This document shows positions 47,401 to 61,500 of a DNA stretch of 64,000 nt, in pieces. Position numbers and translations under genes: made by a program. This stretch comes from Siphlonurus alternatus (taxonomy: Eukaryota > Arthropoda > Insecta > Ephemeroptera > Siphlonuridae): positions 19,374,196 through 19,438,195 of the forward strand of contig OX463778.1 of the NCBI GenBank assembly GCA_949825025.1. The letters are read 5' to 3'. The notes under the pieces are model-generated. The model was not told the origin of the DNA. It made no database searches and saw only the letters and a program-made list of their open reading frames with translations. Within the stretch, counting starts at the first letter, position 1. Every line of letters starts with the position of its first letter.

Positions 47401-50400
47401 CAGCTAGAAATTTTCAGTATGCAATACTCGATTTAGTGCTAGCATTTGATATTAAATTTCAGTGTTTAAAAAATTGTATAAAAAAATCTATGCCAAAGTT
47501 CGTTGTGAATGGCCCCTGAATTCAAGTATTAAATAAAATATACATTCGTAAGCAAACAAATCTCTCAGGACAAGACGTTTTACGAGACATTTCCCTCACC
47601 TTGCCCACTGGCTGACTGCGAGAGGACGCACGCCACACTGGAGGTCTCGGCAGCCCAGACGCACGGCCGCACGACTTGGACACTGCGAGGACCGCACAGC
47701 CAGCCTGCAAGCACGCGCACGTCAGTCCTGATCGTCAGGATTGAAGGACAAAGGACAAACCTTGGACTGGAGCGACTGGCATTGCGCTCGAAGTTGAGTT
47801 CGTAGTACGGACCCATGTTCTTGGGGTCAATAACTTGCTCGGCAAGCTCGAAGTCACTGCAACGACCAACAAATTATATATTACAGTTGATATTTAATCA
47901 ACAAAAATTGTCAATTTATAGTGAAAAAAGGTACAATTTTTACTTTTTTGTAAATTTAAATTTACTTATTTATCGGATACGTTAGCATTTCTTCAGTATA
48001 ATATTATATAATGATAATTTAAATATTATAGGAGATGGTGATTTTACACAAGCTATTTTTGAGAATTAATCCATTAAATTATTCTGTATATCAGCCAAGA
48101 CTGATACATTTATCGACCTCGATATCTAAGTTCCCTATAATTCGCCGTGCCACGTTACCTGTAGGTGAGGGCTCTGCAGACCGCGCGGGCCACGTCCCCG
48201 AGGCGCCACGCCGAGCCGTCCAACTTCTCCACACACAGTGGGCCCCACGTGCCGGACTGCTGTACCATCAGCAGGCCTGCAGAAAACAATTACCACGTCA
48301 CCAAAATTTCAAAGTTAAGACTATTGAGATTTTTTCAACTTGAAAATAAAATTTATATCATGCACCATCTGGAGTCTAAAATAAAATTATTAATGATTAG
48401 GTTAAACTGTCTGATCACATGATAATAATCATGCAATGTAGATAATGGTATTATCTCACAACAATACAAAATTTTACTTTATGAAATTTGTGAATATAAG
48501 AACACTGGAATATACAGTAACTTAAAATAAATAAATGAACCGCTTACTGCAAATGAATATCCACTCAAGATTATTTTAAACATTTTTTTCGCAGTGCTTA
48601 TTGCAACAAGAGTAACGTTTGTGCTGTCTCGAGGTGTACACTGAGGTAACATAAGCTATAATGAGAGGGGTTCTACACTGGGGTTGTCCTCACCGTCGTC
48701 GTGGTACTGCAAGGCGTTCGCTCTCAGAGGGTCGGGAGCCACGGAGACGCAGGCTCGCTCGTCGTCGCCGAACGGACAGTCGCGGCGTCCGTCACACAAC
48801 TTGACACGGGACACGCAGGCCCGGCTGTGAGCGCATACGTGCTGTCCGGGACCGCACCACTCTGCAAAAACACATCATCACCATCAGTAGGGTCACAGGA
48901 GTCCCTCCATTTCCTCCATCCATTTAAAAGCATGGCATAAACGTATATAATTCTATTTCATTTTAAAAAATGCGTATATATTTATTTTTATTTTTTTCAT
49001 ACTACTAATAATCTGTAAAGATTTTTTTGCATTAGCTCAGCGTCAAATGTTTTCGCATTATGGCGACTAAAGCTGATTGTACCGTTTAAATATTAGGCAC
49101 AGTATAATGTTGGTATAAACATACGATATTAGCTTCCTTCCTATATTATAAAACACATGAACAAAATTATATATATCTGATTATTTAAAATTATTATTAC
49201 ATTAAATTTGCTGCAAATGATATCTGAAATAAAGCAAATTAACATTAAAACAAAACAAAATAATATTCCATATGGAGTTTTAAATTTGAGGCCAGAATTA
49301 TTCATATCCGCGATCTCAATCAGTTAATTGAGACCCAAGGCCAATGTTACAAGTGGCGAGATACGTGATTGCGTCAGCGTGTGTGGTCCCCTTTCGTCTC
49401 TCTAGCATCAGTTGTCTGTCTGACAGTCAGCTAGTAAGGATGGAACGTTGGCGTGGTCGTGTTGCGTTGGTGACCGGCGCCAGCGAGGGGATTGGAGCCG
49501 CCCTCGCGCGCCGCCTGGCCACCCTGGGCATGACCGTAGTGGGCGTTGCCAGGAACCACCTCAAGATACAGGTGACGTTCACCATTTCTTTAATTACAAA
49601 CTCTGCTGGGTCAGTTTCACAAACCAAATAGACCAAAAATTAGAGATATAAGAGAAGGTGCCTGCATGGTCTCAGTTTCCTTCTCATGGAAAGTAGTAGA
49701 AATTAAAATCTCTAAAAATACGCTTATATCATTAATTTCATGTGCTCTGCAACGTTCTGTGCTTCAATACTTCCATATATAGGATATCCTGCATCGTTTG
49801 TGGGAAATGTTACAATATTTTCATTTGCAGGAGTGGTCCTCTGACCTGGGTGCCAGCTGCGGATCGGTGCACGCTGTGCAGTGTGACGTCACCATCGAGG
49901 AGGATGTGGTGGCTGCCGTGGGGTGGGCCAGGACCAACCTGGGGGGCGTGGACGTGCTTGTCAACAACGCGGGGGTCGCTCCGCCCGCCAACCTTTACGG
50001 TTAGTCTCCACCACATACCACACCTGCAGACCATGCAATGATGTATACGTGTTGTGTCCACAGATGCAGCGAGTGCTGATATGCGCAGAATGCTGGACGT
50101 GAACGTGTTAGGTCTGAGTTTGTTCACCAGAGAGGTCATCAAGGACATGCGTGAGAGAGGAGTTGACGACGGACACATCATCCACATCAACAGGTCAGCT
50201 CCGATGTTAAATAATCAGCCCAGGATTGAAACATTAAATCCTTCACTTCTAGCTCTTCAAAGGAAACAGTAAGTTAATCTGGCTGTATTTTCCAGCGACT
50301 CTGGCCAGTTCATCCTCGACGCCCCTGGCTTCCACTTCTACGCCGGCACGAAACACGCGGTCCGTGTCATGACCGAGGGACTGCGTCGTGAGCTGCGGGA

Positions 50401-53400
50401 CTTGAAGACCAAGATTCGAGTCACGGTAATGATAGTATTTGAAAAGTATTTCCTTAACTAATATCGGAGAAATAGCTGCACAACGAATCGAGGAAACGCT
50501 CATAAATTTGATTATTTGGCAGTAACAATACACAAATATTCAATATGAATCCCTCTTAAAATTTTCTTCAATGAATTCTTGTTCTCTCACATGGTGGACA
50601 TGTCGACGAGGACCACAAAGCCTCGTGTTGTTAACGGACTTTTGTTTACACTCCCGTGGTGTTGCAGAGCATCAGCCCCGGTCTGGTGCGCACCAACATC
50701 TTCAGCAACAACAGCTGGGACCAGGACACCACCGACGAGATGTTCGACACTTGTCCGTACCTCGAGCCGGAGGATATCGCTGGTGCTCTCGAGTATGCGC
50801 TCGCAGCGCCGCCGCACGTGCAGGTGCGTAAATATTAGTTAAATTTGGTGAACAGAAATTAACTTTAATTACTGTTTTTTTTATATATATTCATACCAAT
50901 TAAACCATCAGAAATATGCTGAATTGATTTTTTTTTTTTTTTTTTTTTTTTATTCTAGGTGCATGAAATCACCATCAGACCGACAGGAGACAAGTGGTAA
51001 TTATTTAAGCTTGTGGAGCGCTCGTAATTTGGCAGAAAAACAAAATTTAACTTTCGAGTCGTAAAAAGTAAAAACGATTGAAAAACACAAGAAGCTTTTC
51101 CACTATAATCATGTAAAACCAGAAACATTGCAATTTCGTCAATACTGAAGCCATGACACCTTTTTGAATTTGAAAGCCAATAAAAAAAAGTGAATGAATA
51201 AATTCGTGTGTTATAATTTAAAAATATTCCTTTCTTTTTTTAACTTTTTAAGTCGTTGTAGAGTTGCATATGATTATTATATTATATATGAGGTATATTA
51301 CATAGCATTTATTTTATGGAGTACCACATTAAATTATAATAAAATAATATTAATAAAAGCATCATTATTATATAGATTTAAAGTATTTTCTGAATAATCA
51401 TTGTCAATAAGTTAAAACAGTTCCAGAGTAGTTCACAGAACAGTGTAGAGATAAGATATTATCACAAGTGACGTAAGATATGGCCAAGTGAAATAAACAG
51501 AGCGAAACCAAATTTATTACATAGAGAATAAATTAGAGACAGTCAGGATGGAACGTTGGCGTGGTCGTGTGGCGTTGGTGACCGGCGCCAGTGAGGGGAT
51601 TGGAGCCGCCCTCGCGCGCCGCCTGGCCACCCTGGGCATGACCGTGGTGAGCGTGGCCAGGAATCACCTTAAGATACAGGTAACGTTCACCATTTACTAA
51701 TAATCAATAAGAAGTAAATATCATGCTTACCTGATAATTATTGACTTATCTAATTTATCTAATAAACTTATTACCCTAATAAAGTCTTATCATTATATTA
51801 TAGCATGAAATCATATAGCTCAGTGCATGAAATGATTAAAGCCCAATTATAGTGGATTTTTTTTTACCTTGTTTACATGAAACTTTGGCCGCAATTGCTG
51901 TAATCCTGCATGCATGATCCTTTTATCATCTTGTTACTAATTTAGACATACATCCATTTCATCCTAACATAATGTTATGTAGTTTAAAATTATAAATAAA
52001 CAATCAGTAACTCAAGAATGGTTCACCGACGGTCACTTTACACACAGGAGTGGTCTGCAGATCTTGGTGCCGGCTGCGGATCAGTGCACGCGGTGCAGTG
52101 TGACGTCACCATCGAAGATGACGTGGTGGCTGCCGTGGGGTGGGCCAGGACCAACCTGGGGGGCGTGGACGTGCTCGTCAACAACGCGGGGGTCGCTCCC
52201 TTTGCAAATCTCCACGGTGAGTTGCGCGGCTTATCACGAGCTGAACCCCTGTCATGTTACTGTGTCTCTATGTTCATGACGGAGTGTTTTCCACAGATGC
52301 AGCGAGTGCAGACATGCGCAAAATGCTGGACGTGAACGTGCTAGGCCTGAGTTTGTTCACCAGAGAGGTCATCAAGGACATGCGTGAGAGAGGAGTCGAC
52401 GACGGACACATCATCCACATCAACAGGTCAGCTCCGATGTTAAATAATCAGCTCTGGATTGAAACATTGTAAATATGTAATTTACATAATCCATCCGTTG
52501 TTTGGTTTAATTTTCAATATCTATTTTTAATCTTTTATTTAAATTTAATGAATTGACAGAACTGTACGTCTGTATGTATTTTTACTTTAAATGTTGGAAA
52601 ATTATTCCTTAGTAAAATAATAGATATATCTTGAGAGAATTTTATAACGTCAGCCAATTGTTATTAATAGTCTCAACATTGGATTTCCATTTTATATTAT
52701 ATATTATATAACGTAAACGATTGACATTTTAATGAAATTCATATTATAATAATGACATTTCCTTCTCCTTCTGAACATTCAAATTTCAATATATAGAAAA
52801 TAATCTCATACTTCTAGCTATTATTCAGTGGAAACATTAAGTTAATCTGACAATTTCTTCCAGCGACTCTGGCCAGTTCATTCTCGACGATCCAGGCTTC
52901 CACTTCTACGCCGGTACGAAACACGCGGTGCGCGTCATGACCGAGGGACTGCGTCGTGAGCTGCGGGACTTGAAGAACAAGATTCGAGTCACGGTAATGA
53001 CAACCAAATTCGGCACTATCTGGAGGTTATCGCCTGCTCGAGGCCCTATCAGTCAGAAGTATGATGACCCAGTGGCGTATCCAGGGGTAATTTTCAGGTA
53101 AGGTTCTTTGTCATTTTTTGGGGAGAGGCACAAGAATAAAGTGAACCCTGCAACGTCCCATGCATCTTTTTTTTTCCTATTACTGTGGTAACTTAAACCC
53201 TTACATGATCCAATGAAAGAAACCTTGTAGTAAATTCATTGTATCAGAATAATTCTAACATTGAGTTCCAATACAGCATGCATTATGCACGTATATTAAA
53301 TATTAATTGACAGCAGGCAATGTTAGAAAGGTTCTGGGGGTGTTGCAGAGCATCAGTCCCGGCCTGACGCGCACCAACATCCTTCTCAACAACGGAGTTG

Positions 53401-54048
53401 ACCAGGACACCAACGACCAGCTGTTCGCCAACTGTCCATACCTCGAGCCAGAGGACATTGCCGGTGCTCTCGAGTTCGCGCTTGCAGCGCCGCCACATGT
53501 GCAGGTGCGTTAACATGGGTTAAATTTGGTGAACACAAATTAACTATAATGGACAACATACACGTGTGAAAAAATTTTATTGCCGAGTACCAAATTATGC
53601 TACTCTGAATTTTTTCAGATTTTTTTCAGAACTATTTTTAAGTAAATATTGAAAGTGCGGCCACGCCCCCTGGAGGCGTCAATAGGCGTCCAGTCTCTAT
53701 CCTTTTTATTAAGGATTCAGGGGTGCCAACTGAAATCATAGGACTTTCAATAATTATTTAAAAATAGTTCTGGTTCTCAAAAAAATCTGAACAAATTCAG
53801 AGTAGCATAAATTGGTACCCTCAATTCATTTCTGCAATAAAATTTTTTCATGTATGTTGTCCATTCCATAATTTTCTAAATAATATGTGTATCAAATTCT
53901 CACAACTATGCTGAATTTATATTTTTTAATTCTAGGTACATGAAATCACCATCAGACCGACAGGAGATCCTTTATGATATGTTAGGGTGATAGCTCCTAT
54001 ATGTGGAACGTTGTTTTGTCAGAAAAAAACATAATTTCACTTTGTAGT

Positions 54049-54092
<44 letters not shown>

Positions 54093-55454
54093 ACGATTGA
54101 AATACACAAGAAGCATCCCCACTACAATCATGTAAATCCAAAAACACTGGAACTTCGTCAAAACTGAAGCCAGGATAATTTTTTGAATTTGAAATAAGTC
54201 AATAAAACAAAAGTGAATGAATTCTTGTGTTATGATTTGAAATTAGACCTTTATCTTTTAGCTTTGTAGATCGTTATAGATTTGTATTTGGTTATATAAG
54301 GTCATGTTGTAAAGTATATTATGTAGCATTTATTTTATACGCATGATTATCACATTAAATTAATAAAATAATTATACGTCATTATTCAATATTAAATTTA
54401 CATGCATGCAATATTCTGAATATTCATCGTAGTCAGCTATAAGTTAAAACGTACAAATGATCAATGTAAAAGTATAAAAACAAAATTATTTGATGTTTTA
54501 GTTTGTTATTTTTAATTTACTTTAGCACACACTCAACACATCTCTACTTGGTTTGACCATTTCAGTACAAAAAATTATCGAGTGTCGAAAAAAAGGATAA
54601 CCCATCTCATATTATTCTGTGACATCTGTGACACATCTACCTCGATATTAACCAAATAATAATAAAAAAGCTTTAAATATTGAAAAGAGTTTTGTTTATG
54701 GACAAATTATGTAATGTAGTAGGACAGTAAACAACAGTATTAAAGCGGTTCACGCGAGTATAGTCAAAAGTGCAGAGTAGAGATAAGATATCACAAGTGA
54801 CGTAAAATAAAAATAGACAGCCAAGTGCAAAAAAAATATCGACGTCAAATTTAATAGACAGTCAGGATGGAGCGTTGGCGTGGTCGTGTTGCGTTGGTGA
54901 CCGGTGCCAGCGAGGGGATTGGAGCCGCCCTCGCGCGCCGCCTGGCCACCCTGGGCATGATCGTGGTGGGCGTGGCCAGGAATCACCTCAAGATACAGGT
55001 AAGGTTCACCATTTATACATATTTAATTAATAAATTAATTATTTTTATCGTCATAATATATAGTGATCTAGTGGAAAATAATTTTGACCTTGTGCACATG
55101 AAGCTAATGCTGCAATGCAATTGCAGTAAAACGCGTCCTTATAATCTCGTTAATCATTAGCCAATTTAGACATACATCTATTTATTTCATTCTACCATAA
55201 TGATCCATGATTTAAGGTTAATAAGCAATCGATCATTGAGCAAGAATGGTTCACCGACGGTCACTTTACACACAGGAGTGGTCTGCTGATCTTGGTGCCG
55301 GCTGCGGATCGGTGCACGCGGTGCAGTGTGACGTCACCAACGAAGATGACGTGGTGGCTGCCGTGGGGTGGGCCAGGACCAACCTGGGGGGCGTGGACGT
55401 GCTCGTCAACAACGCGGGGGTCGCTCCCTTTGCAAATCTCTACGGTAAGTTGCT

Positions 55455-55553
<99 letters not shown>

Positions 55554-58500
55554 ATACCCCCCTTCCCTGACTAAGTTACTGACATGACAGGGTGTTTCCA
55601 CAGATGCGACAAGTGCAGACATGCGCAAAATGCTGGACGTGAACATTCTGGGTCTGAGTTTGTTCACCAGAGAGGTCATCAAGGACATGCGTGAGAGAGG
55701 AGTCGACGACGGACACATCGTCCATATCAACAGGTCAGCTGCGTCACCAAAATAAAAACTGTATAGTCTGTATAAATATAATTTAAGTATTATATTAATT
55801 GCAAGACCTTTTCCAACTTATTGTTAGAGGATATTTAACTATTAATTATGACCTATTTGCAGCGACCTGGGCCAGTTCATCCTCAACTCCCCTGGCCTTT
55901 ACTTCTACAGCGGCACGAAACACGCGGTCCGTGTCATGACCGAGGGGCTGCGTCGTGAGCTGCGGGACTTGAAGACCAAGATTCGAGTCACGGTAATGCC
56001 AGCTAAATTCCGCACTTTTTGGAGGTTACCATCTGTTCGAGGCCCTAGCTGTTTGTCAGGATTATGATTGATGGCTTAGTTGGTGTAGCAAGGGGAAATT
56101 TTCAGATAGATTTCTTTGTCATTTGGGGGGAGGGGCACAAGAATAAAGTGAACGTCAAAACTACCCATGTATTTTATTCCTATTCACGCCACAGTAAGAT
56201 GAGGTTAGCAATTAAGGTTCTGGGATATTGCAGAGTATCAGTCCCGGCCTGACGCGCACCAACATCCTTCTCAACAACGGAGTCGACCAGGACACCAACG
56301 ACCAGCTGTTCGCCAACTGTCCGTACCTCGAACCGGAGGACATCGCTGGTGCTCTCGAGTATGCGCTCGCAGCGCCGCCACACGTGCAGGTGCGTCAACA
56401 TGTGTAAATTTAGTGATATCATTCTGGCGTAATTATCACTATTATCAAGGTTATAGCAAGGTTATACCACCAGGACAAATTATATACTTACATATTATTA
56501 AATGTATTATAAATTTTATTTAGAATTGCCTACGATTGAATATATTATATTTAATAATATTTCTACTTTAATTTAAAAGATGTATAAAATTTGAAAATTT
56601 ATCATTTCCTTTTTATATGTGATTTAAAAAAAGTTGAGAATGGTTTGCTTAAATGCAAATTTTACAGATTTAAAATAAAATTAATTAATCCAACACACAT
56701 TATAATTATCTTCTTTTTCGTTCTTTATCTTTTTGATTTCAGGTCCATGAAATCACCATTAGAGGAACTGGAGAGACAGTTTGAAAAAAAATCTTGAACA
56801 CGTGGATAATATTAATAATAATTAATAACAAAATGCAAAAAATATGATAAAAAATTGAACTATATAATTATAAACATCCAGTGTAATGATACTTAACAAA
56901 AAACGTAAATTTTTATTCTCTCACGCATATGGAATTAAAACACTTTTTTTCTCAGCATTCCAAAGACTCTCATCTCATTTTCGTAAGATTTATATTAGGA
57001 TTGTATTAAAGCAGCTCGTAACATACAACATATGCGTGACGTTCGACACTTTCACGTGTACATAGTAGCTATAGCCTCACGGTTTCGGGTGCACGCCACT
57101 AAATGCACGCTGTCAAGCTTAATTTACCATGTTAATTCAACACACGCAAGTCCGTCATGCACGACTTGCATCCACTGCAGTGGTGAAAAAATTTCAGTTT
57201 CGTTCTTTTTTAAATTCAGTTTCGTTTTTTGTGATCGTCAATGTTAACAAGTGTGATGTTGAATATCTTATAAACGAGATTATATTAATCTAAATATTTT
57301 TCATACATAATTTACCATTTTGTTATGTATTATTATCATTATGTAATTACAAAAAATAGAAACCTCTTCCGTTTTTTTTATTTCCAATAATTCCACATGC
57401 AGTAAACAAACAAATAATAAAGATTAGAGGATCCATTGATTGAAATCGATTCATGACGAGTTTCATAGAGAATCCATTGGATATCCAATATATGGATTCT
57501 CTGTGATAACAGTAATTAATATATATATAAAGAACTTTTCCAAGCAATTCTTCCTGAATAGCTTATATATTATTACATTATATTTATAACACTTTCTGAA
57601 ACCGCTAGTGCTGAAGAGTAGAGTTTAAAATATTAAATTCATCAGCTATAATAATACAGTATTATATGAAATATTGCTAAAATTAATTGAAGATTGGTGA
57701 TATCATAAGTTATAGAATGCAGACAAAATAGAAAATGAACTCACCACAATTTTCCTCGTCAGAGTAGTCCCAGCAGTCAACTACGCCGTCACACAACTTG
57801 CGACCAAGGCCCTGCGCGCGCAGTCGGTCCGCACATGTGCAGTTGTCCACCCCTGCCACCTTGAGCGTGGTCACCGGGGTCCTAGCCACCGCCTGCAAGG
57901 GAACATACAGCTGAAACAGCTGCCAGTTTTAGCACTGACGTCTATAAAAGGCTACTTTTAAATTGTACCATATATTAAATAATAACTAGGATATTTCTGC
58001 TTATACTTTCAAACTGTGTTGAATGAAGACAAAAATGTATTTAATTTGTACACTGAAGCACATTATCATGTTCTTCTCTTAGTTTTGTAAACTTCCACGC
58101 CCTAGGGGTATGCAACCAGCTTTACATATATGCAAACCAAAAATTCAAACCCTTAATTATATAAGACATACGATCCGAGAACAACATTTACAAATTTGAT
58201 ATAACATAAATTAAATGTAGAACAGGTGTATGCCCAATGATTACCCTCAATTAAGGAGTGGAGACTATAATATATACAAGCTTGCAAGCAGACACTTTTT
58301 GATTGCTTCAGTATGTACAAATACTCATCAAATATTAGCCCATTTTATCCAAAATGGGAAAATGCCATAGTTTGCAGCAGTTCTTACCGTTGCTAAAGGC
58401 TTCTTCCCCGTGTTGTTTCGTCTCAAGAAAGCAGGTACGCTGTTGAACTCAGACTTTGGAAACCCCTGCACCAACGACTCCTTAGATGAGCCACTCTTGG

Positions 58501-61500
58501 GCTCTCTGAAGAGGAGACCAGCTTTTATTGGTCCCAGCGCGTCCACTTCTGCAGTTCTTTGACCTGCAGTGACCGGACGTAGCAAGGTCACGAGGGTCGG
58601 GCCGGGAGCGATGGACGCTCGACTGGTCATCTGCAGGATGGGACCTTCCGTGACCTCTGGTGGCTCCGGCGTATCATCGGGAGTGGGGTCGGTCGGTGCT
58701 GCGTCATCGAGTCTGTCTGAGTCCTGATCAGGAGTCTCCTGAGTAGTGTCCGGAGACATCGTGTCCACCAATGTCAGATCGTCCTCCGGGCTAGCGACAG
58801 TCGCAGGCACCACAATTATCTCCAACGTTGGTGCTATGTGAATGGTATTAATATCTTCGTCCGGCAGTAAAGTTGGTGAAGATTCATTGTATTCTTCCGT
58901 TAATGTTTCTGAAGTTGCATTTAATACAGTGGGAATTAACAATTTAGGATTAGAAATATTAGAACTATTTAAATTTTCTATGGGTTTTTCTACTGGTTTC
59001 GTATATGTTGGAATAAGAATGACTGGGTTTGTCGTATTTATGTCAAATATTGAAACTGGTTTCTCGGTGTTTTGCGAGAAGGTTGGTACTAGGACCACGG
59101 GGTTCGTGATGACACCGAGTGGTTCTGCAGTCCCTTTGACGAGGCTCGGGACGAAGAGCTTGGGTTCTGACGTGCTAACCAAGGGCTGTGAGGAGTGGAG
59201 GAGACTGACGGGACTGAACTGCTCCTCGTGAACATCCGTCACAAACGTCTCGTCAGTCGGATCTGTTGAGGACGAGTTTTCTGAGCTCGTCAATTCCTCG
59301 TCAACTACTTGTACCGGGTCTTCAATCGGAGTTTTGACTTCTTCAAGTGCAACATTAACAAAAGATTTACTATCAGTATTAAATAATCCCATTCTATCAC
59401 TAAATTCTTGATTATTAAATTCATCTCTTTCAGAAGAATTTTCATTATTCATTATAGGTTTTACTTTGATATCACTACTTGAAGGTAATGATGTAAGAGA
59501 TGCTAGAAAAAATGGAGAACCAATATCTGTTGCTACTTCGTTTATTGGTACACGAGGTAATGGTTTGACAGAAGTAGAAGGCCTCATGGTCGTGGTTGTG
59601 ACTTCTTCCTCTTGTTTCACGTCTGCAGGGAAGAGGGTTGGCATGGGTCGCAGGGAGACTCCGTTGAGACCGCTGTATGACCTCGCAGGTAGACGAGCGT
59701 TCTCCAGCACTTCAACCTCCTGAATAGTGCTGACCTCGGCCACGCCCACTGGACCCTGCTGCCTGGAGTCCTCCATAGGAGTCCAACTGGACTCTCCTGC
59801 AGGTTCGAACCTCGTCTCAGATTTCCTAGGATCTTCAGGACTGAAATTTACACTACTTTGAACCTGATATGAACCTGAAAATGGTGGTGATGAAGGTTTT
59901 AATATTCTTCGACCTTCATCTAATGAAATTGGTAATGGCATTCTGGATTCTTCATTAATTGTTTTGGCTGTTGTACGAACTATTTTAGGTACACTTGTTG
60001 TTGTAGAAGTTGTTGTTGTTGTAGTCGTTGTCACCACAGGTCTTCTAACTGTTGATAATGATGGTGATGAGGACTGCGGTCTTTGTTGTATAAAAGGCCT
60101 TTTAGTCTGCAAATAAAAATAATAACAATAATTATTAGTTATTTTTTTATACACAAAAATAATGTACGAGTAAAAATCCGTTTTATTATAATTATAACTT
60201 TTTGGATAAATTACATATATAATTAAATTATATACGTAGTAATTACTAATATACCGTAGTTATAATTTAATATTATGAAAATTGTGTCACGCTACGCGGA
60301 TTTAAAACTTTTTTTTAACCTCTTATGCTCCTGTTAAGACGCCTGTGACTCGCAATAAGGAAGAGGGTAATTAAGTAATTGGTTAATTGCTGTCACCTGC
60401 TCCGGACGATAGAATTCTTCCGCGGCCTCCTCGCCCCACGTCGCGGAGGGTGACAGACTCGCCGAGTGTGACGACAAAGTACCGCCGCTGCTGCTCCCAT
60501 GGTGGCCTGGGACAAACAAGCACGTCAGTATTCACAATTAAGGGTAAGGTAACGCCAATCAGCTGTTTTTTTAGTCCCATTTGATTAACATGTAAACCTT
60601 AGCAAATTCACAAAAATTCTGAAAAAAAAATGGAGAGACAGATTTCATTTTAGTATACCTAAAAGCCATAGAAAAAATTTCAGGACAATTATTCGAGTAG
60701 CTTTTCTTTTAATTATTTTTTTTAATTTTCAGCATAGGGCTTTCCCATGGAGAGCCAAACTAAAAACTTAATTATAAAGAAAATCGGCCCAAAAAATTGT
60801 CTTAAAATTCAGTGCAATGAAAATAAAAATCAAATTGGAAATTTTATTTCTTATATAATTATATAAAAATTAAATTGTTTGGCTTTTTAAATAAAATCCA
60901 AATGATAGCTGTTAAGAAATTTGAATGTAAAAATTTGATTTTTTTTTCTACTTTTTCTCTTGGGTTATATATAACCGGATGACTTAATATAAAAGGATAT
61001 TTTACAGACGAGTCATTGCAGATAATTTATATTTGAATACAAAGTGTATAATTATATGTACTGCATAATATATTTACTATTATTATATAATTATTAACAC
61101 AGAGCTTTAATATTAAAGCTCTATGTAATTAATAAATATTATATAATATGTTATAATAATTAATACCCTTTATAAATTATATATCCTATTCCACCACGGT
61201 GTACATTTTCAAATATTCAGACATATAATATCAGACATACATAATAATCGTAAACACTTAAATTATGTGCGAAGAAAATGAAAGGACGCGTTTCGCTCAC
61301 AGACTCTGGAGAACATGCAGACGTGGGGTCCAGCTGCATGGTACGAGATCGAGGTAGTATAAGTATTGATTGCCTGGTGTCTACAAGGGGGTAGGTTGAA
61401 ATTTATGATAAAAAGCAAAATGGCATAAACAAGACCATCCCTTGTGGGGATCGAACCCACGACCTCTGGATTAGAAGTCCAGCGCGCTATCCTCTGCGCC

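Noticed and set aside
49344..49439. Earlier in-frame ATG for SDR copy 1
   Set aside because: The sequence before MERW is not shared by copies 2 and 3 and is not needed for the fold.
55246..55730. Open frames with long Tyr-Ile runs near SDR copy 3
   Set aside because: They read through the (TA)n microsatellite after a normal donor site.
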